Below are positions 16,875 through 25,780 of a stretch of DNA of 64,000 nt, piece after piece (position 1 is the first letter of the stretch; each line of letters opens with the position of its first letter). The stretch lies in assembly GCA_903929355.1 (NCBI GenBank), contig CAIYUN010000017.1, positions 124,001 through 188,000 on the forward strand. Reading direction: 5' to 3'. Both the position numbers and the translations under genes were made by a program. The DNA is from an uncultured Opitutaceae bacterium (GTDB lineage Bacteria > Verrucomicrobiota > Verrucomicrobiia > Opitutales > Opitutaceae). The notes beneath the pieces were generated by a model, which had not been told where the DNA came from, made no database searches, and was given only the letters and a program-made list of their open reading frames with translations.

Positions 16875-18338
16875 ATGTCCGTTGAACTCCACTACCAGAC
16901 CCTCGTTGAACTCGCCACCCTGCTCGACACCGGGCGGCTCTCCTCGGTCGAGCTGACCGCGGCGATCATCGCGCGCACCAAGGCCGTGGATGCGCGCGTG
17001 CGGGCATTCAACTCCTTCGACGAGGCCGACGCGCTGGCGCAGGCGGCCGCGTCCGACGCCCGCCGCGCGGCGGGGCAGGGTCGGGGGCCGCTTGAGGGCA
17101 TTCCCGTGGGGTTCAAGGACGTGATCTCCGTCGCCGGCCAGCCGCTCACCGCCTCCAGCAAAATGCTGGCGAACTTTGTGTCCCCGTACGATGCGACCGT
17201 CACCACGCGGTTGAAAAACGCGGGCGCGGTGTGCTGGGGCCGGCTGAACCTGGACGAGTTTGCGATGGGCTCCTCGACGGAGAACTCCGCGTTTCAGCCG
17301 ACCCGCAATCCGTGGGACCTCACGCGCGTGCCGGGCGGCTCCTCGGGGGGCAGCGCCGCCGCGCTGGCGGCGGGCGAGGCGGTGGTCACGCTTGGCTCCG
17401 ACACCGGCGGGTCCATCCGCCAGCCGGCCGCGCTCTGCGGGGTCGTCGGCCTCAAACCCACCTACGGCCTGGTCTCTCGCTACGGCCTGATCGCGTTTGC
17501 CTCCTCGCTGGACCAGATCGGGCCCTTCGCGCGCACCGTCGAGGACGCGGCCATCCTCCTTGGGGCGCTGGCCGGCCACGACGAGCGCGACTCGACCTCG
17601 GTCAAGGTCGAGCTCCCCGACTACCGCGCCGGCTTGGGCCGACGCCAGGCCCCGTGGCGGCTGGGCATCCCGAAGGAGTATTTCGGTGCGGGACTCGATC
17701 CCGAGGTGGCCGCCGCGGTGGAGAAGGCGATCGCTTATTACCGGGGGATGGGGTGCGAGATCAAGGAGGTCTCCCTCCCGCACACCGAGTATGGCGTGGG
17801 CGTCTATTACATCATCGCCACGGCCGAGTGCTCCTCGAACCTGGCGCGCTACGACGGCATCCGCTACGGCCACCGCGCCCAGGACGCGCACGACGCGGTG
17901 GACATTTATTTCAAGTCGCGCGCGGAGGGTTTTGGCGCCGAGGTGAAGCGCCGCATCATTCTCGGCACCTATGTGCTCTCCAGCGGCTACTACGACGCCT
18001 ATTACCTCCGCGCGCAAAAAGTCCGCACCCTGATCCGCCAGGATTTTCTCAACGCCTACCAGGAGGTCGACGCGCTGCTCACGCCGACCTCGCCCACGCC
18101 CGCCTTCAAGGCCGGGGAGAAGGCCGACCCACTGGCCATGTATCTGTGCGACGTGTACACCATCGGGGTGAACCTGGCCGGTCTGCCCGCCCTCAGCGTG
18201 CCGTGCGGCTTCAGCTCGGGCGGCCTGCCCATCGGGTTGCAACTGATCGGCCAGCCCTTCCGGGAGGCCCAGCTCCTCGCCATCGCCCACGCCTACGAGC
18301 AGGCCCACGACTGGCATCAAAAACATCCAAGCCTTTGA
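16875..18338 (+). CDS. gatA: Asp-tRNA(Asn)/Glu-tRNA(Gln) amidotransferase subunit A
   Basis: This is a 487-residue amidase-signature enzyme of normal GatA length. The Ser-cisSer-Lys catalytic triad is visible: Lys in [10 protein letters not shown] (about 78), and the two Ser residues in [14 protein letters not shown] and [13 protein letters not shown] (about 150-180). Downstream [20 protein letters not shown] and [16 protein letters not shown] are GatA-specific. It releases ammonia from glutamine or asparagine and channels it to GatB. A CACAGAG repeat arm begins directly at its stop codon and separates it from gatB. Confidence 0.97.
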   Translation: MSVELHYQTLVELATLLDTGRLSSVELTAAIIARTKAVDARVRAFNSFDEADALAQAAASDARRAAGQGRGPLEGIPVGFKDVISVAGQPLTASSKMLANFVSPYDATVTTRLKNAGAVCWGRLNLDEFAMGSSTENSAFQPTRNPWDLTRVPGGSSGGSAAALAAGEAVVTLGSDTGGSIRQPAALCGVVGLKPTYGLVSRYGLIAFASSLDQIGPFARTVEDAAILLGALAGHDERDSTSVKVELPDYRAGLGRRQAPWRLGIPKEYFGAGLDPEVAAAVEKAIAYYRGMGCEIKEVSLPHTEYGVGVYYIIATAECSSNLARYDGIRYGHRAQDAHDAVDIYFKSRAEGFGAEVKRRIILGTYVLSSGYYDAYYLRAQKVRTLIRQDFLNAYQEVDALLTPTSPTPAFKAGEKADPLAMYLCDVYTIGVNLAGLPALSVPCGFSSGGLPIGLQLIGQPFREAQLLAIAHAYEQAHDWHQKHPSL

Positions 18339-18364
18339 GACACAGAGGGCACAGAGCACAAACC

Positions 18365-18369
18365 GGAGG
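18365..18369 (+). promoter_or_regulatory. Shine-Dalgarno supplied by the repeat arm
   Basis: GGAGG inside the left repeat arm lies 8 nt before the ATG at 18378, an ideal spacing. The repeat words themselves (GGAGGGCACGGAG) therefore form the ribosome-binding site of the enclosed gene. This fixes the start choice and ties the gene to the array. Confidence 0.7.
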
Positions 18370-18377
18370 GCACGGAG

Positions 18378-18755
18378 ATGAATGAGGAGATAAACCAACT
18401 GACCGAACAGGTGATTGGCGCGGCCATCGAGGTTCATCGCGACCTCGGGCCGGGGTTGCTGGAATCGGCCTACCAACGGGCGTTGGCTCATGAGCTGCGT
18501 TTGCGTGCCGTGCCCTTTGAGGAGCAAAAATTCTGCCCGGTAAAATATAAGGATTTGCTGATCGATGACGCTTACCGGCTCGATTTTCTCATCAATGGGT
18601 TGGTCGTGGTGGAGCTTAAAACGGTGGACGCCCTGCTCGACGTCCATGAGGCTCAAGTCCTGACCTACCTTAAATTCACCGGATGCCACGTCGGCCTGTT
18701 GCTCAACTTTCGCTCCACCATCCTCACCCGCGGCCTGCGCCGCCTTGCATTGTGA
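18378..18755 (+). CDS. GxxExxY protein, PD-(D/E)xK nuclease-like fold
   Basis: The 125-residue protein has the name-giving motif as G26-LL-E29-SA-Y32, preceded by IGAAIEVHRDLGPG. The nuclease-like half has LDFLINGLVVVELK, giving D69 and E79-x-K81, the D-x(n)-E-x-K arrangement of the PD-(D/E)xK superfamily to which Pfam assigns this family. No biological function is established for the family. Codon use and GC are lower than in the adjoining gat genes. It sits between gatA and gatB, flanked on both sides by inverted CACRGAG arrays, with its RBS inside the left one. It is not needed for amidotransferase function, so it looks like an insertion. Confidence 0.9.
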   Translation: MNEEINQLTEQVIGAAIEVHRDLGPGLLESAYQRALAHELRLRAVPFEEQKFCPVKYKDLLIDDAYRLDFLINGLVVVELKTVDALLDVHEAQVLTYLKFTGCHVGLLLNFRSTILTRGLRRLAL

Positions 18756-18784
18756 TATTCTTGCTGAACTTCACCTCAATTTCA

Positions 18785-18850
18785 TTTCCTCCCTCTGTGC
18801 CCTCGGCTCGTCCCTCCGTGCCCTCTGTGTCCCCAATTTCCGTGATCTCT
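18785..18850 (-). repeat. right arm of the gatA-gatB foldback cassette
   Basis: Read on the minus strand, this arm consists of CACRGAG words with period about 9. Bases 18793-18820 are identical over 28 nt to 14799-14826, in the same orientation. It pairs with the left arm at 18339-18377 and ends a few bases before the gatB start, so it lies in the gatB leader. Confidence 0.8.
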
Positions 18851-18855
18851 TCCCC

Positions 18856-20313
18856 ATGAACTACGAAGCCGTCATTGGTCTGGAGGTCCATGTCCAGGTC
18901 CGGACCAACTCCAAGATGTTTACCCGCGTGGCCGCGGGTTACGGGTTCGAGCCCAACACGCTCACCGATCCGGTGGTCCTCGCGCTGCCTGGCACGCTGC
19001 CGGTGTTGAACAAGGCGGCGCTCGACGCGATCATCAAGACGGGGCTCATGCTCGGCTGCCAGATCGCGCCGGTCTGCAAGTGGGACCGCAAAAACTACTT
19101 TTACCCCGATTCGCCGAAAAACTACCAGATCTCCCAATACGACCAGCCGGTCTGCCTCGGGGGCTTCGTGGAGATCGAGCTCCCGGGCCCCGCCCGCAAT
19201 GTCATGGGCGAGCACAAGAAAATCCCACTCACCCGCATCCATCTCGAGGAAGACGTGGGCAAGCTCAACCACGGCGCGTCCGACTCGCTCATCGACTTCA
19301 ACCGCGCCGGCACCCCCCTGATGGAGATCGTCTCCGAGCCGGCCATGCGCACGGCCGAGGAGGCCTTTGCCTACCTGACCTCGCTCCGGCAGACCATCAT
19401 TTACGGCGGCATTTCCGACTGCGACATGGAGAAGGGGCAGCTCCGCTGTGACGCCAACATCTCCATCCGTCCGGTCGGCGAAACGAAGCTCGGGACCAAG
19501 GTGGAGCTGAAGAACCTGAACTCCATCTCATTTGTCCGCGACGGCATCGCCCACGAGATCAAACGCCAGCTCGCTGTCGTCGCGGCCGGCGGCACCCTCG
19601 TGCAGGAGACGCGCGACTACGACGGCCAGACGGGTGCATCGCAGTCGCTCCGCTCAAAGGAGATGGCCCACGACTACCGCTATTTCCCCGACCCCGACCT
19701 CATGCCGGTGAAGGTGGACGAGGCCTGGAAGGCCCGACTCCGCGCCGAATGCCCCGAGCTGCCCTTCGACCGGCAACGGCGTTTCCTCGCCGACTACGCG
19801 GTGCCCTACACCATCACCTCGGTGCTGGTGCCCGACCAGGAGTTGTCCCAATATTTTGAAGAGACCGCAAAACTGGCCGGTCCCGGTCGTGCTCAGGCGG
19901 TCGGCAACTGGATCGTCAACGACCTGCTCCGCGAGCTGGGGGCGGCGGGTCTTCCGCTGGCCGCCTCCAAGGTGCGACCGGCGCAGGTGGCGGCGCTGGT
20001 GCAGTTGGTGGAGGCGGGCACCGTACTGAACCAAGGCGCGAAGGAGATTTTCACCGAGATGTTTGCCACCGGCGAGCCGCCTGAGGTGATCGCCGACCGG
20101 CGGGGCCTGCGCGCTGTACCCACCGATGCCGGCGAGCTGGAGCAATGGTGCCGCGACGCCATCGCGGCCAGCCCCAAGGCGCTAGCCGAGTTTAAGGCCG
20201 GCAAAGAGAGCGCGATCAACGCCTTCAAGGGTCCGGTGATGAAGGCCGCCAAGGGGAAGGCCAACCCGAAGCTCGTGGACGAGGCCCTGCGCCGCCTGCT
20301 GGCGGCGATGTGA
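18856..20313 (+). CDS. gatB: Asp-tRNA(Asn)/Glu-tRNA(Gln) amidotransferase subunit B
   Basis: ATG 18856 gives a 485-residue protein of normal length starting MNYEAVIGLEVHVQVRTNSK, the canonical GatB N-terminus; the longer open frame upstream is repeat sequence. Kinase-domain landmarks include YPDSPKNYQISQYDQP, EEDVGKLNH, FNRAGTPLMEIVSEP, CDANISIRP and KVELKNLNS. The C-terminal YqeY-like tail domain (about residues 330-485) ends PKLVDEALRRLL. GatB phosphorylates the mischarged aminoacyl-tRNA with ATP and amidates it. The gene is detached from gatA by the 517-bp cassette region. Confidence 0.97.
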   Translation: MNYEAVIGLEVHVQVRTNSKMFTRVAAGYGFEPNTLTDPVVLALPGTLPVLNKAALDAIIKTGLMLGCQIAPVCKWDRKNYFYPDSPKNYQISQYDQPVCLGGFVEIELPGPARNVMGEHKKIPLTRIHLEEDVGKLNHGASDSLIDFNRAGTPLMEIVSEPAMRTAEEAFAYLTSLRQTIIYGGISDCDMEKGQLRCDANISIRPVGETKLGTKVELKNLNSISFVRDGIAHEIKRQLAVVAAGGTLVQETRDYDGQTGASQSLRSKEMAHDYRYFPDPDLMPVKVDEAWKARLRAECPELPFDRQRRFLADYAVPYTITSVLVPDQELSQYFEETAKLAGPGRAQAVGNWIVNDLLRELGAAGLPLAASKVRPAQVAALVQLVEAGTVLNQGAKEIFTEMFATGEPPEVIADRRGLRAVPTDAGELEQWCRDAIAASPKALAEFKAGKESAINAFKGPVMKAAKGKANPKLVDEALRRLLAAM

Positions 20314-20337
20314 GGCCGGCTCGGGTCCACGCGGTAA

Positions 20338-20361
20338 GTAGCGCAGGCATCCCTGCCTGCC
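20338..20361 (+). repeat. GTAG-headed REP-like hairpin, copy 1
   Basis: GTAG at 20338-20341 is followed by a short palindrome (GCAGGC...GCCTGC around a 6-nt loop). The GTAG head plus hairpin is the layout of REP elements moved by REP-associated tyrosine transposases. Related but different copies lie at 25454-25475, 30275-30300 and 39952-39976. No such transposase gene is in the window. Confidence 0.55.
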
Positions 20362-20429
20362 TCCGTTCGTCATGGGGCAAAGCCTGCGCCGCGTTGCCAG
20401 CAGCGCTGTGCTTTCACTGTCCGCCACCA

Positions 20430-20452
20430 TAAAAACCCGCAGTCAATGCGGG
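20430..20452 (-). terminator. Rho-independent terminator of the minus-strand secreted-protein gene
   Basis: Read on the minus strand, CCCGCA and TGCGGG form a perfect 6-bp stem around a 5-nt loop, followed at once by TTTTTA. It lies about 80 bp beyond the stop at 20535, in the right direction for that gene. Confidence 0.7.
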
Positions 20453-20534
20453 AATATCATGGTGACTGGTTCGGTGCCACCGGGGGGGGGTGACCACCGC
20501 GACCACCCTTCGGCCTTCCCCCGCGACCCGACCG

Positions 20535-21725
20535 TCACGTCCCTTTGCCCGGTTCGTGACCGGGGCGGATGGGAGCAGTGTGCGTGCTCACATAAGTGTC
20601 ATAGGTTTCGTTGAGGCCCGCGTTGATGGCGGTCTGCGTCTGGCTGATGTCGCGCATCAGCTTGAGCCGGTATCCGTCCAGCTCGCCCATGATCGGATGC
20701 GGGATGCCGTCATCGCCATTCGGTCGCGCGTTCGTCAACGCGTTCAAGACCTCGTTCAAGGCGTCAACTGCGGCCACCACCGGGGGGTTGGTGAACCGGC
20801 CGGCGGGATTTCGGTCCAGGGCCGGCGGCAGCCCGGCGAGCCGGATGGGCGGGTCTTCGGGCGACATGACCCCGCCGGTCAGGGCATCGTTGGCGGGATA
20901 CTTCTGGATATAGGAGAGGGCCGCCGCCAGATCGGACCGCGCCAGTTCGCACGTCGCGAGCGCCTGGTCCCGGCGGGGGGGAGCCACGGCCAGTTCGTCG
21001 AGATCGCTGGACGCAGGCAGGCGAAGCGCCGATTCAGTCTGTTCCAGCGCGCGCCGGGCGAGTTCGAGACGTTTGGTCATGGACAGGCTGCCGGAGTAGA
21101 AGGCGGTGGCGTTGGCGGGCGGACCCAGAGGTGTGATGGTGCGGGTACCCAACCCGGCTCCATCTGCGGGGCCGGTGGTGGCAATGGCGTGGTTCATGCC
21201 CGCGATCACATCGGAGGCCGCGCGGTCGATGCTGGTGACGAGCCGGCTGCGAAAGCCGTCCGCGTCCCCACCGGGCGTGCGTTGCAGGGCGCTGAGCGCG
21301 GTGTGCAGCGACTTCAGCACGGTCCGCAGACTGGGGAGGCGGAAACTCGCGGGCGGATCGAAGCCGGCAATCCGGGCACTGAGGGCGTCGATTGCAGGCG
21401 AAGGGCTGGTGGGGAGCAGGTTCATCTCCGGGTGGCTTTGGCGGGAGGCGAGCCAATCAGTCAGGATTGACACCGCCTGATCCAAATCGGCACGGGAAAT
21501 TTCAACGTATCCGCCCTTGTTTTCGGGTGTGGCAACCCGCATGGCATTGACGGCCTGGGTGAGGGCGAGTTTGGCGGCGGCGAGAGGTGAGGGGGCGGCG
21601 GCGGGTTCCACCTTGGTCGGCGGGCTGCCGACCGTTGCTGATGTAACCTGGCCATCGGTGAAAGCCGCCATGATAGACCAAAGAAAGACTGCCGGAAAAA
21701 CCAGATGGAGGCGGGGCGGTTTCAT
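20535..21725 (-). CDS. secreted protein of unknown function, 396 aa
   Basis: The start is set at 21725 because it gives a good signal peptide (MKPPRLHLVFPAVFLWSIMAAFTDG, cleavage near residue 25). A longer open frame runs on through the divergent pyc gene and is spurious. The mature protein is Ala/Leu/Ser/Pro-rich and probably all-helical, with evenly spaced helices and PPAxFRLPSL-type turns. No Cys pairs, metal motifs or membrane spans were seen and no family was recognised. Three segments beginning near residues 45, 215 and 320 share a helix-Pro-rich-loop pattern, so weak internal repetition is possible. It is transcribed away from pyc and has its own terminator. Confidence 0.7.
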   Translation of the reverse strand: MKPPRLHLVFPAVFLWSIMAAFTDGQVTSATVGSPPTKVEPAAAPSPLAAAKLALTQAVNAMRVATPENKGGYVEISRADLDQAVSILTDWLASRQSHPEMNLLPTSPSPAIDALSARIAGFDPPASFRLPSLRTVLKSLHTALSALQRTPGGDADGFRSRLVTSIDRAASDVIAGMNHAIATTGPADGAGLGTRTITPLGPPANATAFYSGSLSMTKRLELARRALEQTESALRLPASSDLDELAVAPPRRDQALATCELARSDLAAALSYIQKYPANDALTGGVMSPEDPPIRLAGLPPALDRNPAGRFTNPPVVAAVDALNEVLNALTNARPNGDDGIPHPIMGELDGYRLKLMRDISQTQTAINAGLNETYDTYVSTHTAPIRPGHEPGKGT

Positions 21726-21872
21726 GCTTGGGATCCAAACCAAGGCTGGTAAGGCTTGGCAACCAGATTGGAGGCGCCCAGACCCAACCGAAGACGCGCC
21801 GGGTCGTGCCCAAAAGATTGACGCGGCCGGTTCGCGGACCTTGCATCGCCGGCGCCTCCACCCAAACCCCTG

Positions 21873-24800
21873 ATGAAAAAACTGCTCGCCGCCAACCGCG
21901 GCGAAATCGCCATCCGCATCTTTCGCGCCGCCACCGAGCTCGGGCTCCGGACCGTGGCCCTTTACGCGCAGGAGGACCGCCTCGGCATGCACCGGTTCAA
22001 GGCCGACGAGGCCTACCCGGTGGGCCAGGGGCTGGGCCCGGTCGCCGCGTATCTCGACATTCCGGGCATTGTGGGCCTCGCCCAGGAACACGGCGTGGAG
22101 CTCGTTCATCCCGGCTACGGCTTTCTCTCCGAAAACGCGAATTTCGCCCGCGCCTGCGTCGAGGCGGGGCTCACCTTTGTCGGCCCGCGGCCCGAGCTGC
22201 TTGAAATGATGGGCGACAAGACCGCGGCCCGCGCCCTGGCCCAACGGCTCAAAATCCCGGTGCTCCCCGGCACCGAGCAGGCGATCAGCGACCGCGACGA
22301 GGCGCTCAAGGCGGCGAAGGCCATCGGCTTTCCCCTCATCATCAAGGCCGCGTTTGGCGGCGGCGGCCGCGGCATGCGCGTCGTGACCAAGGCGGCGGAC
22401 CTCGCGCATCTGCTGGACGAGGCGCAGGGCGAGGCGGGCCGCGCCTTTGGCAACCCGGCCGTGTTTCTGGAAAAATACATCCCGCGCGCCAAGCACCTCG
22501 AGGTGCAGATCCTGGGCGACCAGCATGGCAACGTCATCCATCTCCACGAGCGTGACTGCTCGGTGCAGCGCCGCCACCAGAAGGTCGTTGAAGTCGCGCC
22601 CAGCTTCGGCCTCCCCGAGGGCGTGGTCGCCGAGTTGTGCGAGGCCGCCGCCCGTCTCGCGCGCGAGATTCGCTACGACAATGCCGGCACGGTCGAGTTT
22701 CTCTACGACCTTGACCGCCACGAGTGGTTCTTCATCGAGATGAACCCCCGCATCCAGGTCGAGCACACCGTCACCGAGGTGATCACCGGCCTCGACCTCG
22801 TGCGGGCGCAAATCCTCATCGCCCAGGGCCATGCCCTCCATTCGCCCGAGGTCGGCCTGCCGCACCAGGCGGACATCCCGCGCAACGGCTACGCGATCCA
22901 GTGCCGCATCACGACCGAGGATCCGGAGAACAAGTTCATCCCCGACTACGGCCGCCTCATCGCCTACCGCTCCCCCGGCGGTTTCGGCGTCCGCCTCGAC
23001 GGAGGCATGGGCTACGCCGGCGCGGTCATCACCCCGTTTTACGACTCGCTGCTCGTGAAGTGCATCACCAGCGGCCAGACCTATGACATTGCGCTCAGCC
23101 GCGCCCGGCGGACGCTGGCCGAGTTCCGGATCCGTGGGGTCAAGACCAACATCCCCTTTTTGGAAAACGTCATCGCCCACCCGCAGTTTCGGGCGGGGGA
23201 GGCGACCACGACGCTGATTGACACCACGCCCGAGCTGTTCGCGTTCAAGCCCCGCCGCGACCGCGCGACCAAGCTGCTCAATTTCCTCGGCCACGTCATC
23301 GTCAACGGCAACCCCCATGCCAAGGGCTACCGGCCCGACCGGACCATGCCGGTTGCGCCGATTCCTGAGGCCAGTGGCCCGAGGGTGGGGCAAGTTGACG
23401 TGAAAGCGCCGGGCGCAGCCTCTGGACATTCCGCAATCCGAAATCCGAAATCCGCAATTCCACCAGGCACGCGGCAGCAGCTCTTCGCGCTCGGGCCGAA
23501 AAAGTTCGCCGAGTGGACGCTGGCCCAGCGCCGCCTGCTCATCACCGACACCACCTGGCGCGACGCCCACCAGTCGCTGCTGGCCACCCGCGTCCGCAGC
23601 TATGACATGCTGGCCTGCGCGGATGCGCTGGCGCGGCGCGTGCCGCAGCTTTTCTCACTGGAGATGTGGGGCGGCGCGACCTTCGACACCGCGATGCGCT
23701 TCCTCAATGAGGACCCGTGGGAGCGGCTGCGCCAGCTCCGCGCCCGCGTGCCGAACATTTGCTTCCAGATGCTGTTCCGCGGCGCCAACGCCGTCGGCTA
23801 CACCAACTATCCCGACCATGTGGTGGCCGGGTTCGTGCGGCACGCGGCCGCCGGGGGCATGGACATCTTCCGCGTCTTCGACTCGCTCAACTATCTGCCC
23901 AACCTCCGGGTCGCGATGGAGTCGGTCAACGCCACCCATGCGGTCTGCGAGGCCGCGATCTGCTACACGGGCGACATTCTCGATGAAAAGCGCGACAAGT
24001 TTTCGCTCAAGTATTACGTCCGGCTCGCGAAGGAACTGGAGAAAATGGGCGCGCATTTTCTCGCGATCAAGGACATGGCCGGCCTCTGCCGCCCCTATGC
24101 CGCCCAGAAGCTCGTGAAGGCCCTGAAGGAAGAGATTGGCCTGCCGGTGCATTTCCACACCCACGACACCAGCGGCACCGCCGCCGCCAGCGTACTCCGC
24201 GCCGCCGATGCCGGGGTGGACGTGGTGGACCTGGCGCTCGCGGCGATGAGCGGCAGCACCTCGCAGCCCAACCTCAACTCCATCGTCGCCGCGCTCCAGC
24301 ACACCCCGCGCGATCCCGGTCTCGATCTGCCCGCGCTCAACGAGTTTTCCGACTATTGGGAGGTCGTCCGCGGCTATTACGCACCCTTCGACACCGCGCC
24401 CAAAAGCGGCTCCGCCGAGGTCTATCTCCACGAGATGCCGGGCGGCCAGTACACCAACCTCCGGGAGCAGGCGGCGTCGCTCGGCGTCGCGCACCGCTGG
24501 CCCGAGATCGCGCGCGCCTATGCGGAGGTCAACCAGCTCTTCGGCGACATCGTGAAGGTCACCCCGTCGTCGAAGGTCGTAGGCGACATGGCGCTGTTTC
24601 TGTTCTCACGCGGCATCAAGGCCGCCGATGTCGTCAACCTTGAGCCCGGCTCGATGCCCTTTCCCGAGTCGGTCATCGACATGATGGCGGGCGGGCTCGG
24701 CTGGCCCGAGGGCGGCTGGCCCGAGCCGGTGTCGCTTGTCATCCTCGGCGCAAAACGCCACGCCGAAGCCCGCGCCAAATACAAGGCGTCGCTGAAAAAG

Positions 24801-25421
24801 GTGGGGCGCGTTGTCCCCAACGCGCCTTCGTTCGACATCGATAAAGTCCGCACCGAGCTTTCCGACAAGCTCAAGCGTGCCGCCGGTGATGATGACCTCT
24901 ATTCGCACCTCATGTATCCGGCGGTTTTCGCCGACTTCTCGAAACACACGCAGGCTTACGGCGATGTGAGCGTGCTGCCCACGCCGGCGTTCTTCTACGG
25001 CCTCCGGCCGGGGGAGGAAATTTCAGTCGCAATTGAGGAAGGGAAGACCCTCATTGTGCGCCTCGTCTCCGTCGGCCCGCCCGACACGGACGGCCGCCGC
25101 CCCCTCAGCTACGAGCTCAATGGCATTGCGCGCGAGGCCTACATCCTCGATAAGAATGTCGCCCCCAAGACCCGGGCCCGTCCGAAGGCCGACCTGGCCG
25201 ACCCCACCCAAGTCGCGGCACCCATCCCCGGCCTGATCGCCGCGCTGGCGGTCTCCGTCGGCACCAAGGTCGCCAAGGGCGACAAGCTCCTGATGATGGA
25301 GGCGATGAAGATGCAGAACACCGTCTACGCCCCCTGCGACGGCGTGGTCGCCGAGCTGCACGTCGCGCTCAGCGACACGGTGGAGAGCAAGGATCTGCTG
25401 GTGAAGATCCGCCCGGCGTGA
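21873..25421 (+). CDS. pyc: pyruvate carboxylase
   Basis: The 1182-residue protein has the full single-chain pyruvate carboxylase order. The biotin carboxylase domain (1-470) starts KKLLAANRGEIAIRIFRAA and includes the ATP loop KAAFGGGGRGMRVV and FIEMNPRIQVEHTVTE. The carboxyltransferase domain (about 545-1090) has LLITDTTWRDAHQSLLATRV, the catalytic KDMAGL Lys and HFHTHDTSG metal ligands. The biotinyl domain has MMEAMKMQN with the biotinylated Lys at 1146. It makes oxaloacetate from pyruvate, bicarbonate and ATP. The linker between the first two domains (about residues 497-535) is unusually long and contains a translated 7-nt repeat array. It is divergent from the secreted-protein gene at 21725. 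Confidence 0.96.
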   Translation: MKKLLAANRGEIAIRIFRAATELGLRTVALYAQEDRLGMHRFKADEAYPVGQGLGPVAAYLDIPGIVGLAQEHGVELVHPGYGFLSENANFARACVEAGLTFVGPRPELLEMMGDKTAARALAQRLKIPVLPGTEQAISDRDEALKAAKAIGFPLIIKAAFGGGGRGMRVVTKAADLAHLLDEAQGEAGRAFGNPAVFLEKYIPRAKHLEVQILGDQHGNVIHLHERDCSVQRRHQKVVEVAPSFGLPEGVVAELCEAAARLAREIRYDNAGTVEFLYDLDRHEWFFIEMNPRIQVEHTVTEVITGLDLVRAQILIAQGHALHSPEVGLPHQADIPRNGYAIQCRITTEDPENKFIPDYGRLIAYRSPGGFGVRLDGGMGYAGAVITPFYDSLLVKCITSGQTYDIALSRARRTLAEFRIRGVKTNIPFLENVIAHPQFRAGEATTTLIDTTPELFAFKPRRDRATKLLNFLGHVIVNGNPHAKGYRPDRTMPVAPIPEASGPRVGQVDVKAPGAASGHSAIRNPKSAIPPGTRQQLFALGPKKFAEWTLAQRRLLITDTTWRDAHQSLLATRVRSYDMLACADALARRVPQLFSLEMWGGATFDTAMRFLNEDPWERLRQLRARVPNICFQMLFRGANAVGYTNYPDHVVAGFVRHAAAGGMDIFRVFDSLNYLPNLRVAMESVNATHAVCEAAICYTGDILDEKRDKFSLKYYVRLAKELEKMGAHFLAIKDMAGLCRPYAAQKLVKALKEEIGLPVHFHTHDTSGTAAASVLRAADAGVDVVDLALAAMSGSTSQPNLNSIVAALQHTPRDPGLDLPALNEFSDYWEVVRGYYAPFDTAPKSGSAEVYLHEMPGGQYTNLREQAASLGVAHRWPEIARAYAEVNQLFGDIVKVTPSSKVVGDMALFLFSRGIKAADVVNLEPGSMPFPESVIDMMAGGLGWPEGGWPEPVSLVILGAKRHAEARAKYKASLKKVGRVVPNAPSFDIDKVRTELSDKLKRAAGDDDLYSHLMYPAVFADFSKHTQAYGDVSVLPTPAFFYGLRPGEEISVAIEEGKTLIVRLVSVGPPDTDGRRPLSYELNGIAREAYILDKNVAPKTRARPKADLADPTQVAAPIPGLIAALAVSVGTKVAKGDKLLMMEAMKMQNTVYAPCDGVVAELHVALSDTVESKDLLVKIRPA
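23429..23461 (-). repeat. 7-nt-period array translated within pyc
   Basis: On the minus strand the sequence is four successive 7-nt units of the form ATTKCGG. On the plus strand it is read as SAIRNPKSAI (residues 520-529 of pyruvate carboxylase). Similar 7-nt arrays are intergenic at 28849-28897 and 35606-35635. It keeps the frame and adds no stop, so it is tolerated as interdomain linker. Confidence 0.75.
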
Positions 25422-25437
25422 GGGTAAAACCCGGAGT

Positions 25438-25745
25438 TTTTTACAGGAGGTAACTACCGCCTTTGCCAAGGCTACGGCGCGACAAGGAGGAAACAGAGGA
25501 AGGAGGGGGAGTGTCCACGAATGACACGGATAGGGCACGAAAGAGGGAAGTGTTCGGAATTGGTTTGGGACACGGAGAACACGGAGGGCCGAGCCGAGGG
25601 CACGGAGACGATGGGGCATCGCATTGCGTTTCTGGGCTTTCACATCAGTGATCATCAGTGTTAATCATGGTTGAAGTTCTGTTCTCCGACCTCTGTGTCC
25701 TCTGGTTTTCCTCTGTGCGCTCTGTGTCTAAAATCCGATAGTTTC
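25438..25745. repeat. foldback locus 2 plus REP-like copy in the pyc downstream gap
   Basis: The 359-bp gap 25422-25780 has no credible gene. It starts with TTTTTTACAGGAGG, a repeat word also seen at 26608 and 32444. A minus-strand GTAG-type hairpin follows at 25454-25475, then plus-strand CACGGAG arrays at about 25482-25612 (core 25580-25607), a 75-bp spacer, and a minus-strand array at about 25683-25735. The two arms are inverted relative to each other. Confidence 0.75.
25454..25475 (-). repeat. GTAG-headed REP-like hairpin, copy 2
   Basis: On the minus strand GTAG is followed by CCTTGGCAAAGG, a 4-5-bp stem with a 4-nt loop. The layout matches the other three GTAG hairpins in the window. 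It is embedded in foldback locus 2. Confidence 0.5.
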
Positions 25746-25780
25746 GCTTCCGCGAGAAGCACAGACTGAAACATCCCACC

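Larger units (their letters stand above)
18339..18850. mobile_element. candidate foldback cassette carrying a PD-(D/E)xK GxxExxY gene
   Basis: Two inverted, imperfect arrays of 9-nt CACRGAG words (left arm 18339-18377, plus orientation; right arm 18785-18850, minus orientation) enclose one complete ORF. The left arm starts at the gatA stop and the right arm ends just before the gatB start, so the unit neatly fills the gatA-gatB junction. No target-site duplication could be recognised by eye and there is no transposase. The same type of inverted array pair without an ORF occurs at five other places in the window, which supports a repeated element with variable cargo. Mobility is inference. Confidence 0.5.

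Noticed and set aside
20535-23570. Extension of the secreted-protein gene to a 1011-codon minus-strand frame
   Set aside because: The extra 615 codons are antisense to pyc; the start at 21725 gives a proper signal peptide.
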